A stretch of 64,000 nt of DNA, from contig JAKZAN010000001.1 of the NCBI GenBank assembly GCA_023053545.1, positions 3,678,565 through 3,742,564 of the forward strand, given 5' to 3'. Below the pieces are notes generated by a model. It made no database searches and had not been told where the DNA came from. It was given only the letters and a program-made list of their open reading frames with translations. The translations under genes and the position numbers were made by a program. Source of the DNA: Lepidurus packardi. Its lineage: Eukaryota; Arthropoda; Branchiopoda; Notostraca; Triopsidae. Each line of letters begins with the position of its first letter. Within the stretch, counting starts at the first letter, position 1. Shown in pieces: positions 20,745 to 41,766 of this stretch.

Positions 20745-23700
20745 AGCCAGGCCCAGCAAGGAGCAAAAACGTAAGGAGACAGGGGCACACATTGAAGTGT
20801 GGCCCCTTCGTCCTTTAATTGCACGTCCTGGCACTTATCAAAGCTTCCAGAGGACTAAACATGGCTTCTAATCGCAGGATCAATGTGATATAATCCAACA
20901 ACGCGTCTCCCAATGCGTTTGCCAACAGGAATCAACTCAAAATCCGACTCCTTTGTGCAAAGTAAACGCTCTGAATGCTCTTAACCGCTTTACAAACGCG
21001 TACGCACAGGACAATCTAAAGAAATAGAGCAAAACATTAGTCTTTGTAAATGATTTCGGATAGTTGACGCAAACTTTGAAGAGATTAAAGGGACCGAGTC
21101 ACCAAAAACATCAGAGAAACTACCTTGATTAGCCGTCCACCGTTACGTCAGGCTACAAAGTGGTTGTTTTTCACGTTTAAAACAGTAATATGCCTGTTAT
21201 AAGGGTTATAAGTGATCCTGTTATAAGGATCACAACTCAAGTATAAAAAAGCGAAACCGACAAAAGTTTTCTCAAGGAAGGCAAACAGAAACTTGCGCAG
21301 GTTCACTAGTGTGGTTACACGTGACGAAAACGAGCTATTCTAGTCCAGTTCCACTCCTTACGAGAAAATGCGAGCGTCAAAGCGTGGGAAACAAAGGTTT
21401 AAAAAGGGGAGTTGAGTGTGAGTTTTTAGCACGGCTTGGCTATCCGAACTGTCATGGCGGGTTACAGCCCGGAGCCGAACACACCCTACTCCTTTGCCCA
21501 CTTTGCAACGCTTAAAACGGACCTACACGTATGTTAATTAGCGTTTTGCAAGCAACTTACATGCCGCAACTAGAATCCAAAGAATTCACTGCGAAAAGAC
21601 GTCAAGTTCCAACAGAAAAATACCAAAATCTCAGAGCTACAAACAATGGCGCCCAACGCAACGCAATACGAACCGAGCCTGACCCACTAAGCCGACGCTG
21701 TGAACTAAGCTTAGCCCTGGGCCAAGCTCGACTGGGGCTTGCTCCCTGTCCAATGCGCAAGGCTGAATCCGCCACTGGCTGTGACGTCACGCTATATTTC
21801 GCTTGGAATAAATCTTCCATGTGCTCTTGAACTTGGGATTTTTCCTTTTTCTTTTGGATTCATGAAATCTTATATTAAATTCTAGTAAATCTTATGAAAT
21901 ATAAGGGTTTTTTTACGAGTTTTGTGAGCGCATTATGTTAATTTTGTTGAACCGAATTTGCATTAAAAGGAAGGAAAAGATCCGGAAAGGCGAAGGAGAA
22001 TAGAAGATAAAGATAGGAAAGTAGGATTATGTTATTGCTCGCTTTGGATTTGTTGTCGTCGTACTTTAAAGTTAAGGATTTTTCCGTTTTTCGTTATTGT
22101 GCGGGTTTATTGGCGATTTCTTGACTGCTTGGCGTGTTTCTACGCGGGTTGGATACCCGCAAGGCCACGTAAAAATAAGGTAAGCGTTTGTTTGTTCGCC
22201 GTTGGGGTTAAAGCATGTCGCGACAAAACGAAACAGTCGATAAAACGAAGCTAAAAACGCGAGGAAGACTGAAGCACTACAGCAACAGACAGATCAGTAT
22301 TATGGGGGAAATTCCAATCTAGTAGAAACAAAGCTGGCTGGTCAGCGGATCAGCAGTATTCGCATTATGCGTGTTGGGGACATCAGCAAAAAAGAAAACG
22401 CACGAGAATATTGCGGATATTCCTCTTGGGGTGGACCCAACGAACAAAACGCGATCAAGTTCGGCAGCTTCCGTATCTGATAGAATTAGAACGAAGTCTG
22501 GCCAATGTTAAAGTGTACACGTGGCACCTTTTGCGGTGTTTTTAGCACGCATGCACGCATCAATAAGCCCGTGAATGCGTCAATAGATGACTCGAAGCGG
22601 CCAATTTGAACGCGAATTATTTGCAAACTTTTTTGCGCTCAAAACTATACGTATTCAGAACTACAATCTCTACCTAGAATCCTAAACTCCGTTTAAAATA
22701 TTTAGAATTCTGCTTAGAATTGTAAAGATTTTAATATTATATGTATAATCTGAGGCAAACATGACTTGTTCATTGCTATTACCTTTCGTAGTTCCATTTC
22801 TGTTTTGCAAAATCTGAACAATTTTCGGTTGTACTGCAAAGTTCAGTCAGTTTCTGCTCCGGGGTTCGGGTTCAACTGCTTATCCCGGCTTAAAAGGGAC
22901 GCATTCTGGTAATCCTGAATTACAAAAAATAAGATTTAAACTCTTAAGAATTTTAGAAACGAAAGCATGAAATTTGATTTAAATTAGCACAGTTTGAAAC
23001 ATTGATAAAGATAATCTTAAATTGGACAAATATACGGATAATTTTTGCAAGCAGCAAGGAAAAGCATTGCTTCCACCTTTGGATTTAAGTTTCATGTTTG
23101 CAACTCCATGTCTTTAAGCGCGAAATTAATATAAGACACTTCACCGCAGTACAATCTGTCTGTGTACTAACAGACAGACTACTATATTTGCTAGATCACA
23201 CAAGTTAAGAAAACAAACCAAAAATAATGTTTTAATCAGCTGATTTAGTAAACATAAACAAACAGAATTGGCGCAAAATTTTAAACTAGATCTCTTTCCC
23301 CTAGTTCAATACTACTAATTAGGAGATCAAGACAAGTGATTTTAGCCTCCGAAAGTTTTCCAATACATCTACAAAAATATGCAACATCGCACCTTTTCCA
23401 GGCGCCATTTTTGAGTTCTCGCGCTTTGCGCAAACCGCTCATCTTTTCGTCGCTAACTCAACACTCATTTGTATGATATGGAAGCTTTTAATGTATTTTT
23501 CGATAGTTTAACATAGCTGCAATTCACTTACATGTTTGTTTATCAGTTAATAACCAATTATTTCCAGAAAAATCGCCCTAATTTGAACCGTAAAACCAAG
23601 AGCCAATGACCATCGAGCGCGCGAAAAACACAACGGAGCTCTGGATTGTCATGCCAACGCTTCCGTCTTTCATTGTCGACATCCTGAAGTATCCTAAAGC

Positions 23701-23807
23701 TCGTGAAACAGATTGATAGTTGACCGCATTGACGTTAATCCTAGGGTAAAAGAACAAAAGAACTGCCTTAAATCAGCCCAATTTTTCATGTTGCTGCGTT
23801 TCTTTAG
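20745..23807. other. Divergent intergenic region between KANSL1 and CDK2
   Basis: About 3 kb between the two start codons; both promoters must lie here. The CDK2 ATG directly follows a splice-acceptor-like TTTCTTTAG, so a noncoding 5' exon is likely farther upstream. An imperfect inverted repeat built on GTGATCC and GGATCAC is at about 21212-21232. Apart from a possible retrotransposon remnant near 21.4 kb no coding exon is recognised. Confidence 0.45.
21405..21515 (+). mobile_element. Possible non-LTR retrotransposon C-terminal zinc-knuckle remnant
   Basis: The plus frame reads YPNCHGGLQPGAEHTLLLCP followed by LC, resembling the C-x2-C...EHTL..C motif at the end of many non-LTR reverse transcriptases. 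It is very short and no reverse transcriptase core is next to it, so the call is tentative. Confidence 0.3.
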
Positions 23808-25559
23808 ATGGACAATTTCGACAAGATTGAGAAGATCGGTGAAGGAACGTATGGCGTCGTTTACAAAGCCAAACTCAAAGGAACAAGCCGCATGGTTGCT
23901 CTAAAAAAAATTCGCTTAGACGCGTAAGTTTTTCCATAGTAATTACTACAATTTAATTTACGTTAACTTAATTCTAGCTTGAGTTTTCGCTTTTAGAGCT
24001 TGTAGAAATATGCGTCTGAGAGACAAAGGATACCACTTGCAGTGGTATACTGTTGTGTAGTAAGGTCATATCACAGTGAGAGTTACCTAGATTTCCGGAC
24101 AAACTTATTCAGCCTATGTTGATAAAGCGTTTTTACTTGCTTTTATGGCTTAAAATGGGCTTCATTGGCTTGATTTCCTTGCTTTTGGGTGTTTAGTTGG
24201 ACTGAATCTTGCGGTGGGTACCTGCTTGGACGTTCAAAACCTGCTTTTGGGGTAGCACCACAGGATTCAGCTTGCCTGACATCCTTTAACATCGCCAAAC
24301 CTGCCAAAAATGCTTTGACTTACACTTTTCACTGCTCCAAACCCTCCAATTATGCTTTTTATTGTCCGGAGCTTTAATGTATATTATACACTTTACTGTT
24401 CCAAGTCTTTAATTTTTAACGGTTTCTGGATACACTGCATCGTTAACTCCATTTAAACTGCATCAGAAAGGTTGTATTAACTCTCTCTTGGTTTTAGGGA
24501 TTCAGAAGGCGTTCCTAGTACTGCAATTCGCGAGATCTCGCTCCTCAAGGAGTTGGATCATCCCAATATTGTCCGATTGTTGGACGTTGCACACGCGGAG
24601 AACAAATTGTTCCTCGTTTTTGAGTATATGAACCAAGATCTGAAGAAAGTCTTTGATTCGTGCCTAGAATCTGATTCCTTGCTCCCTCCGTCCAAAGTTC
24701 GGGTAATAAAACAAAAGAAAGATAGAGAACAAATGATTCTTCAGGAATTGCTAAAGAAATTGTAAGAATTTTGAAGTAGTTTTATTTACTTTGAATCTTC
24801 CCTCTCGTTTTTTATGGTTTTAGAGCTACATGAGGCAATTATTAGAGGGGTTAGCGTACTGCCACTTGCACCGGATCATGCACCGCGATTTAAAGCCGCA
24901 GAATATCCTTGTGAATGACTCGGGGACGCTGAAATTGGCAGATTTTGGTTTAGCGAGGGCCTTTGGCATCCCTTTACGGACATATACCCATGAAGTCGTG
25001 ACGTTGTGGTACAAAGCGCCGGAGATATTGTTGGGAACCAAGTTTTACTCTACTGCAGTGGATGTCTGGAGTGCGGGATGCATTTTCGCAGAAATGGTAG
25101 CAATGGTTCATATTTTATTTCTAAAATTAGATAAACCTAAACTAAAGTAGATTCGTACTAGGAATGAAGTTAAAGACGATTGTGTTATTTGTTATCTTTT
25201 TTAGCTCAAAAATCGAGCTTTCTTACCGGGTGATTCCGAAATTGATCAACTTTTCCGGATTTTTCGTACCTTGGGCACGCCAGATGAAAGGTCTTGGCCT
25301 GGAGTGTCCCAGTTACCAGATTATAAGCCAACTTTTCCGCGCTGGAACACTAGCGATCTAACGGAAGTCATTCCTGATATTAGCCTCGAGCAGTTGAACT
25401 TCCTTTTGGTAAGTTAGTTCACGAATTTTGTTGCGTACTAATACTTATTACTTTTTTAACTTCCAGCAACTCATGACCTATGACCCTGCGAAACGTATTT
25501 CAGCTAAAATGGCATTAGTGCATCCTTATATCCTGAACCGGGGACATGAAAGCGACTAA
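23808..25559 (+). CDS. CDK2: Cyclin-dependent kinase 2
   Basis: Ser/Thr kinase of the G1/S transition, activated by cyclins E and A. Model: join(23808..23923, 24498..24702, 24824..25096, 25205..25408, 25467..25559), 891 nt, 296 residues (human 298). The P-loop GEGTYGVVY has the inhibitory Thr14/Tyr15 pair; catalytic Lys33 is in VALKK; the cyclin-binding helix is a perfect PSTAIRE (45-51). HRDLKPQN, the DFG triplet in [11 protein letters not shown], the activating-loop Thr in [10 protein letters not shown] and PEILLG are all intact. [17 protein letters not shown] and the rest are closer to CDK2 than CDK1 as I remember the families. The tail ends [13 protein letters not shown]. The stop lies 195 bp from the convergent KANSL2 stop. 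Confidence 0.95.
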
Positions 25560-25753
25560 ACTCACCGAAAAGTGTCCTTTTATGTGTAATTAAGTTTTGT
25601 TGTGTTCCGTTATGTTCCGTTATGCATCTCCCGTTCGTAAAAAAGCAAAAAAAAAACATGCAGAAATTAATGCTATGAAAAATACAACCATATACGTTTT
25701 ATTGTGTCAAGAACCAATAATCTCTAAAGAAAAAAAGAAACGGTATGAAATGT

Positions 25754-28015
25754 TCACGGATCTTTTGCTTCAGAGTTCTCCAAAGCCATATCTTCTATAT
25801 CTGCGCCTGTGGAAGTTGCTTCAGATTCCAGAGGGAGGTCACATTCTAGTTTAATCTCCTGGTTTTCTTTGAGTTCCCCTTTAACGAGCAGAGAAACTGG
25901 AATTTCGTCGTCTACCTCGATTACAGGCGAAGGAGGTCCCACTGGAATCGTTTCCTAAGGATTATATACATATAGGATCTTTATAATTTACCAAGATGGA
26001 CTTGCCGCTCCAAAAATTTTAAAAAGGGAAAATTGAAAGAAGTGAAAAGAGGAAAAATGGGTACAGTGAAAAAGATGTGCACTTACGAGAGACGTCAGGT
26101 CGAAGAAGGGCAGTATATTGCGGTGTAGCACACACCGAGCATAATATGAGATGTTAGGTACTGGTTCTCCACATTCTTCGTCACCATTATGGACCACAGC
26201 TCCACATTTTCGAAATAAACTCTGATTCCGATCCTAGAAATTGAGAACCAATTAAATATTAGAGCATAATGAAGATTAGTAAGGCAGGAAAGTCATGTTT
26301 TGAAAAAGGGTTAGCAATTAAATTACTTGGAGGATGTGTTTGGCACAATACCGAGACAAAACAATGACCACGTTGGTACATTTGAAGCCTTCGGAGACAT
26401 GAACACACTTGGGTTCAGTCGACGGTTTGAAATTGGAGCCTTCCATGGCTTGCAAGCGTTTTTCCTGCACTTGACGGTGTAACAATGCTTCTTTGCCCCA
26501 ATGTTTATGGTACCTCTGCAAGGCTCTTAGCTTTAACAAAGCTTTTCTTTCTGCTGGAGTCTCTCCGGCCAATGGTAAAGGTCCTAACGTCCAAACACTC
26601 ATTAAAATTATTTTTCTCGTTTATATGAAAAACGATTTTCTCATACCCAAAGTCTCCTTTTCTTTCCTTGCAGCCAATATGTACTTTCTCTTAGAGTCTT
26701 TTAGCTGAACCTGGAGGCGTTTACACTGCTCTACGTACAAGGATTGCAGTCGCATCAACTTCTCCCGCGTGATTGACGCCACTTCTTCTGCTGTATACAC
26801 TCCAGCATGTCTACATACGACAAATATTAGCCAGTTGTAGCCTTTGTCTGATCACATGTACCGTAACGGATCATCCATATCGCTGTCTACGCTTTCAGGC
26901 TCAGACTCCAGGTCCCATTTCCAAGTTTGGTCAATGGTGACGTACTCTGCGTCACTATCTGATTCGCTGGCATATTCCACGAGTTTACTGCCACGGTTTC
27001 GAGCTAGAAGTGTCTTTGGATCTAACAAAGAATACATTGTTAGTGCTTTGTGATCTTGCTTTCGACAAAATAAACTGTACTGTCAGGGTCAAACGCTGGA
27101 GGATTGCCATTGATTGACGCATGATGCTGTAGTTCCGACAAATGAGTCTCTGGAGATTCTGGTGGTCGTTTCTTGCAACACAAACGCATCCGCTGGAGCA
27201 TATGAAGCTTCGCATGGTCCACACATAACCTAAATTAGACAGAATATCAGTCTTGAAAATTTAACTTAACTTGAATCGATTTATCGTCATGGAAAGTTGA
27301 ACTTTCTCACAAAAGTCATACTATCTCCCTGCCATAGTATATAACAATATCTGAACATTTCACGAAACAATTTTATTATTTTATAAAAAATTTTCTATGG
27401 AGTCTTTACCCATCTTTTCGTTCTCCTTTGCGAACGGCGTTGGTGCAAGTTTTGCTCGTGTTAGGGTAGACATATGTGCAAGATTTATACGGTGCATTTT
27501 TATCTTCTAAGATATGGTAAACACAATAATGGAAACCGTCAATAGCGTCATAGCTGCAGGTGAACGGCGCGAAATTGCAGTGTTTCTTAGGTCCTGGCGA
27601 CACAGAGCTTTGGTTGGTTTGGCGCACCAAATTGGCTTTTGCTGCTTGCATGGCAAATGCCTACGGAAAATTGAAAAACAAAAACGGAGTAAAAAAGAAA
27701 CAGACTGATATTTCTTGATCTTTTTACAATTCTTGTGTGCTGGGTTGTCTTTTTTCTTTGAAATAAAGCCGCTTGAAAGCAAAAATGGCAACCGGGGAAA
27801 AGAAACGAAACGAAACTCAAAGAGGGAACACAAAACCGACACAAGCAAAAGTAACCCAGTGACCCGATATTCTGGTGTAAAAAAAAATAAACAAAGAAGT
27901 TTTAATACAAGCAAGATTGCGGATATATTTATCAGCTAAATTATACTTGATTCGAACAGCAATTTACCGTTAAATAATGAGAATCAAAGCGGCGACCACA
28001 GTGACACGCCAACAT
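25754..28015 (-). CDS. KANSL2: KAT8 regulatory NSL complex subunit 2
   Basis: Second NSL-complex scaffold subunit. Exons on the minus strand: 27968..28015, 27410..27660, 27081..27229, 26862..27021, about 26647..26810, 26327..about 26600, 26087..26233, 25954..25754. The start reads [15 protein letters not shown]. Two Cys/His-rich potential zinc-binding modules match the family: [19 protein letters not shown] through LCVDHAKLH, and [14 protein letters not shown] through [10 protein letters not shown]. Between them are [28 protein letters not shown] and [15 protein letters not shown], all paralleled in human KANSL2. The exon 5/6 junction near 26647-26600 is unresolved: both sides read well but the obvious splice sites differ by one base in phase. 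The last exon is acidic and ends EAKDP. Confidence 0.9.
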
Positions 28016-28797
28016 TGCCAAAGAAAACTATCAAATAACAATAACAGGCGAGGATGCCAAATTTATTAGTAGAAAGCGATGTTGCCAATTATAGGTAAAA
28101 AATACAGACTTAAGAGTTGCTAAATTAGTCTTTAAATTACATAATTTAAATGTACTGTAGACTTCTCGAGAGTATTTTTCATTAAATGGCTTACGTTATT
28201 TGATTCATGCTCTGAAATAATTGGCATCTGAATAAAGGTTAGTTTTCTAGAAGTCAAGCTTTGGTCGCACTTCGCGGTTTAGAACGCAGGTCGAAGCGGG
28301 TCGTAGTCGTGGATTAGTATTCCCAAAACAATCGACTCTCAGGTTGTATTTCTTTCGTTTGAATGTTGCAAAATATGAATATAATCCCGTGTGCCTTAGT
28401 GGTAGAAAATGTTAGAAAACTTGACTTAAACTTCAGAAGCTGGTCTCTTGCTCCACGTACTACTCTTCCTAAAGTGACGCCATGCCGTAGCGTTATAGTG
28501 TCACATTTAGTGAAAACCGTTTCGTTGAAGCACCTTTCATCAAGATGTTTTCGCTGCATTCATTCCGTACGTGTGCTGCTCCGAGCTGCACTAGGTGAGT
28601 GCAATTTGTTTATTTTACTTAAGAAAAAATGATAAATTATTTGCATTAAAAGAAAATGTTTACTGCCAAATAAGGATTCAACGTGTAATTTACACTACTA
28701 CTTACAGCAGACACTTCAAACAATAATATTAAATATAAATAATAGTTCGACTTCCACACCAGAACGTTCGTCAAAGAATAACAGCAGTATTTTTTTG
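28016..28797. other. Intergenic region between KANSL2 start and lipase stop
   Basis: Holds the KANSL2 promoter side and the lipase 3' end. A CpG-richer patch at 28260-28320 precedes a possible plus-strand first exon at 28545. Nothing else is recognised. Confidence 0.4.
28545..28594 (+). other. Possible orphan first coding exon
   Basis: ATG at 28545 is followed by 16 codons rich in Ser, Arg and Ala (MFSLHSFRTCAAPSC) and a strong donor, AG then GTGAGT. This looks like a mitochondrial-presequence first exon divergent from KANSL2. I found no matching downstream exon on this strand, so it may be chance or belong to a gene with a long intron. Confidence 0.2.
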
Positions 28798-36177
<7,380 letters not shown>

Positions 36178-39100
36178 GGCTCGGAATCCAAATGTATCCT
36201 AGATTCGTTTAGAACGCTGTGCGGAATTTCTTCAATAACTTCAATGTAAAAGTACTGGATTGACAGATCGCCGAAGCCAACGCTTTTCAAACGAATTGTT
36301 AACCTTTTAAACGTTCCACGTCTTTGGGTTGGTTAGCTTCGGTAGGATTATGATAGGAATTCCCAAGTAGTTTTGTCCGTTGTCACAACTCAGATTTCAC
36401 TATCAATTTGCCGGAGAGCTTACAAGGTTTGCGTCATTGTCCCGTTATTAAGAAACATCCACAGCCACGCAACACCTATCTAGAAACCAAAACAAACGAA
36501 AGCCATTACGAAACTTGTTAAAACTGTTAGAATCGAAACCCTTTTAAAACTTCTACAACCAATAAAAACATTCCAAACCTTCCATTTCTACAAACATCAA
36601 TTATTTCTAGATTGTCTTACAACTAACAGTAACAACGAATTGTATTACCATATTTCTAAATGAGTTAACTATTATATTAACAAGTATTAATGTATAGCAA
36701 TATTGTATGGTAAACACTACATATGGAATCTTGTAGCGGTAACTTCCAAACGTAACATTTCAAGGAATTTAAACGTGTACCTGGCAAGAAATTTAGGATA
36801 AAGGAGAACAAATCAAAGATGGCACACACATACAAGGAAAAAGTAGGCTACGTCAACTTCACAATATAAGTTGAACTTCCCGGTACAGACCGAAAACATT
36901 ATTAGTCTGCAGAAATGTACCGTTAGGGTTCCTCTATGTAACGTATTGTACCTGCATTCAAAGTATACTTCGAGATCCTTTGAACAAATTGATACAACCT
37001 TTTCTTCTCAATTTCACTTCCTTTTGCTGTTTACCAGTGCCCCCCCAAAAAAAAGTATCGTTGAAGCTGACCTATACTTCACCTTTGTTTTGTGTTTTTC
37101 TTTAGTATTTCCTCCATTTCTTTCTTTTTTATTTTTTCTCATACTTTTCTTTTGAAAAAGAATCATGAAGGAGAGACGAGAGCCAATCTAAAAACCGTGG
37201 ACCGAGAATCATTACGAGGACCTGAAGACATTATTGTAATATGAAAAAAATGAGTGGAGTAGAACGGATCTTGTTCTTGTAGAAAAAATATTGTCTTTTT
37301 GTAAATAGTATATTCAGTTCTTTGAGCGAACCAACAAAGGTGAAATGAGGTTCCAAGCAGCCATCGTGAGGCTATTAAGGGCCCTAAACTAGATGCACCA
37401 CTAAGCATGCGATGCGCCAAGTCCTCGAGTGATCAACAATGTGGGCCGCGCATGCCCCCTTCATAACAAATACCAAATGATGGAAAGAACACCCCAAACT
37501 TCTTCGATGGACTGCGTTGTAGTAGAAGAGAATCTAAAGTAAGAAGGAAAACCTTTCGGGTGAATATAGCGAGGATTTTCACGCTTAGTCGGTCAAGTTA
37601 AAAGTTGTTGAACTTATTGTCGTGCATCGCCAAAAGCTCACCTTTTCAATTCAACGAATCGCAAGCAAGAAGGTATTCGAAGTCCCCACCATCCCGATAC
37701 TTAATTGGAGGGGAGGGGAAAACTATAGACAAAAGGACAGGAACACAAAAAAAAGTTACGAATTCCAACCTGTTTTACAGCTTCTGTTTCCACTGTAGCT
37801 TAAGTTGTACTTACAGAATCTCTCTCTCACTATTTCCCAAAATAAAAAGGAAATTGATAAAAAAAATTTTGGCTTAGAAAGAAGGCCATCAATAAGCTAC
37901 TTATATAGTCTAATAGGAGTTTTTTTGTAGTTTATATGGGTATAAATAAACTTAGAATAAATAGTATAAATTACATTGAAAGTAAAATTACACTCCAAGT
38001 TCTTTTTTGTTTTCACATGCAATTGTGGAAAAAAATTATACTTTGCGGGTTAAATTAGTTTTTACGTTGTTAGGTTATTTACGGTTTCTAAATTAATGTT
38101 AAGGTTACAATGTGTAAATGATTCTTAGGCTTCCGGATTCTGAACTTGTTAACACCAGGGTTTACCACAAGGTGACCCGTCACGTTTTGTATGGGTATAC
38201 ATAATAACTTCCTAACCTGGCATTAAATTTGCTTGCATTTTTTTTAAATAATACAGCATGCATAACACATAAGGGATGACAATTTCCAAATTATGGATTT
38301 TGCTATTTTGGCGTAGGGGAAAAAATAATTTGCATTTTCAAATTAGTGAGGATAAAATTAGGAAAGTGACATACTTTTGTCCTTCGTATTTATATTAGCT
38401 ACATTACTGTGAAGCGATTTTTTTTTCCATAATGACTCTCTCATACGTTTTCAAGAAGAATGCTTCTGCATTCTCCCTGCAATCGTGGCACAGAAAGCTA
38501 AGCTGTACCGGGAGCGTTAACTAGACTCAAGGAAATTCTTTAACTTTAAGTGTATCGTTATTAGTTATTAGACGGATTAGATTAACTGAAAGAAAGTCAC
38601 TGGAAAATTAGGTCAAAGCAGATAAATTGAGGAATTGATTTTAAGGTTTTTAACTTGCAAATAGGTTCATTGTATTTGGTATAGAGTAGTCGGAGTACTC
38701 CCAAGTAAAACAGTAGCAAATGATAGGGCAAACAGGTTTTGTCCAATTTGGGTACAAATGTTTTCAAAAGGTGAAAAGCCGGATGTAACGGGAGGTTATT
38801 ATTTCCACCCCATCCCCTCTCCAATTCCGTCACTTATTTGTAAGGAGGTGAGAAGAAGGAAGTTCTACATTGTTTAGCCTTCAACAAAGTTAAACAAGCT
38901 TACATGGTTTTGGAAAAAGTCATGAAGAAAATTCTTTTCTAAAATTTCTCTCCTTGTGTTCCGGTTGAGTCCTTCAACCTTTGGGGATTTAGGGAAGGTA
39001 GAAGATCAAGGTTAATAGGTTAAACCAGTGACCTGACTGCGCTCTTCACTAACAAATTCTACCTTCCTCCTTCCGCGAAAAGACCGATGAGAACGCCAGA

Positions 39101-41764
39101 GAAGACAAATATAATAACAGAATATGGATACAGAATCCCTTTTTCCATGTTTTGTGTAATTCTCCGTGTATTTTTAACCCATGGATAATTCACGAAATTA
39201 GAAAAGGAAAAGAGAAAATAACCATCATTAACATGCCGAACATGTGACCCACCACCATCAACCCACCTATTTGGTTCCTTCCTCAAAACTAGTTTTCTTC
39301 TTCTTTTCAAACTAAAAAGAAAAGGATGTAAAGAAAACTGGTCAAGAAAAAGAAGCCCTCAAAAGACTCCAAGGGCTACAGGAAAAAGGTACTGGCTTTA
39401 GAGCACGTGGGATTTAGCCTAGTTTTCGTCTCAATTCATGATCTCAATCTTACCAGAATCGCCTCGTCAAGATCAATGACTTTTCTATAAAGTTCAGAAT
39501 TTATAAGAGCTGTTTACCTTTTTAAAACTTGTACCAGTGTCTTGAGCTTAGACCACGGTATTGACCTCTTCAACAGTCCAGTAGGTATCCCAGGAATCCA
39601 AAGTCACCAAAGTTCAGCTTACAATGTCCTTTTTAAACTTTTTTTACTTTTAAACTTTTAAATTTTTAAACTCCTTCTGGAATTTTGGTCACGTTTTTGT
39701 TAAAATAGTTAGTTCAACTTGACCGTTAGGAATTCGAATCGTTTGGAGTTCATGGGTTAGCACTACCACAAGACGGTGAGCTATGGTATTACACTAGGGC
39801 AAGACAAGAGTTTTTGTACAGTAATTGTCCATGTGCGCAAGTATTATAGTCGAATAAGTTAGATTGGAAAGTTAAAATTTAAGAACTTGAAGAGCTCTCA
39901 CCTGAAGAGCAGGTGGACGACTAAGGATTCCAGGTTGGTCGAACGCTCTACTACCTTTCTATTCTACTTCGTACTGCCTTTTTCTTTACTGCTTTGGGTT
40001 TAGGTATAATATACCATCCACCAGCTAGTGCCTCCGGGCCCAAATAATAAACATTCGGACCTCCCTCCTCTCTTTGCCATGCATACAATAAATGTAGAAC
40101 TTCCCTGTTTCTCTCCTTGCTATACAAAAGCGAAGAGAAACCATATCTTTTCCCTTACGTTAGGACAGGTAACAAAAATTTACTTCCTACCATTCTTTAG
40201 TTTATCATAATGAAGACAGATTTTTTTCAAGTAAAAACGGCTTCCTTTTCTTTCCTGGTGAGTGGGTTTTACCCAAAAGGTCAATCGAAACGTGTCTAAA
40301 GAGGCGTCGTAAAGATTTTCGACTGTAGTGGTTAACGTGAAAGTTTCAGAATCATTGCACTGCTGTACACGCTCCCAGTGCACGCAGATTATTGCACAAG
40401 AGTACACTTCGAAATTACATGCAATATTTAGAGTCGGAAGTCTATAACCACAAGTTTTGCCTTCCAAAACCGCGAAATTTCACTAGTGTTCCCTCGTGCG
40501 TGCTTTTGCACTGAGGAGCATTTTAAGGTAAAACCGGGCAGAAGGCATAACTTTACCTACGAAAAGCGCGAAACTGTAAAGGTTTGAAGTTTCTATGCAG
40601 GTTGCTCTCGGATAGTGCACACTACCATCGTATTGAAGTGCACTGGTGCACACTGTATCGAAAAAGATAGAAAGTGCGCGAGAAAATGTCAATTGTTCCC
40701 AAGATTTCCGTCTATCTCGCACTCGTCGAGTGCACTCCAATGCGCACTAGAGCATTCCATTTCCGCACCGAAATGCACTCAAAAAGTGCGTTTTGGAAAT
40801 AAAACATCTTGCTACAATCTCATCATTTCCTTGTTTGCAAATTTCATCTTAGAGCGGGAGGGGAGAACCAGGCGGGCACCCGACCGTAAAAATCGCGTTA
40901 ATAGGGCATTGTGTTACCGTTACTTCTTACTTGCAGTCTGTCGCCGTTTCCTTATACAGCAGTGCAATGCTAATTATCCGAGCATTTTAAGGCAACACGA
41001 AAACTTGTGTAAAACCAAAGCTGGTATGGGGGGGAAACACCCTTTTCCCAGTGCTTTACTAAAAACTTTCTCCAGCGCAAGTTTTCTTAAAAAAGAAACT
41101 TGCATACGTATGACGATTACTTCACAGCTAAAAAGATGCAGGGGACGCACAGCATCATAAAAGCAACTTTCACTGATTCAATTCCCCCTCTCTCTTTCTT
41201 TCGATTTAATCCCCCGTCTCGTTCTTTTTGTTTTTTTCTTATGTCAGCAAGAAGCATGCAGAGAAATCTTGTCAAGTGGCAGAAAAGAACTTTTATTCTG
41301 GCGGAGAATCGACAGTCGTTTTTTTTTGGCTTGCTCTCCCCCCTCAGTGCAACAAAGCTATACTTCTAAAACCACTCATGATTGCCAAACAAAAAGTTTT
41401 TGGTCGTTTGGAAAACTTTCTCCTTCAGAATCCGTCAAGGAGAGCTGAGGAGTTGCCCTGGTCATTTACAACGCATATATTACAACGCTCCGCTTCACTT
41501 TCTCTTTTTCAGCCCTGCGTTTGCGATTCCCTCAGTTTGTCTTGTCTTTTCCACGCAGGTTTTTAATAGCAATCGCGGTGACGTCGTTGTGGACGAATCA
41601 CTTCGAAACTCCGGTCACTTTCTTGGACTCCGTCCGAGAAATTCGCTGGTGGTTGCAGCACGTGCACTGATAACGGCCTATTATACAATCTGGTCACAAA
41701 AGAGGATCGTTAAGAAGCATAATTTTTTTTTATATTTTTTTTTGCTTTTTACATTCTATTTTTA
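36178..41764. other. Long intergenic region between lipase start and Dscam stop
   Basis: About 5.6 kb without a recognisable coding exon, tRNA or transposon. The right part should contain any Dscam 3' UTR and the left part the lipase promoter. Around 40490-40800 there is a dense cluster of GTGCAC and TGCGCAC motifs. Open frames here are short, lack recognisable domains and do not link across splice sites. Confidence 0.45.
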
Positions 41765-41766
41765 TT
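41761..41766 (-). terminator. Candidate Dscam polyadenylation signal overlapping the stop codon
   Basis: On the minus strand AATAAA begins on the second base of the Dscam TAA stop (41767-41765). If it is used, the 3' UTR would be very short. T-rich sequence on the plus strand just beyond fits an A-rich 3' end, but other sites may be used. Confidence 0.4.
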
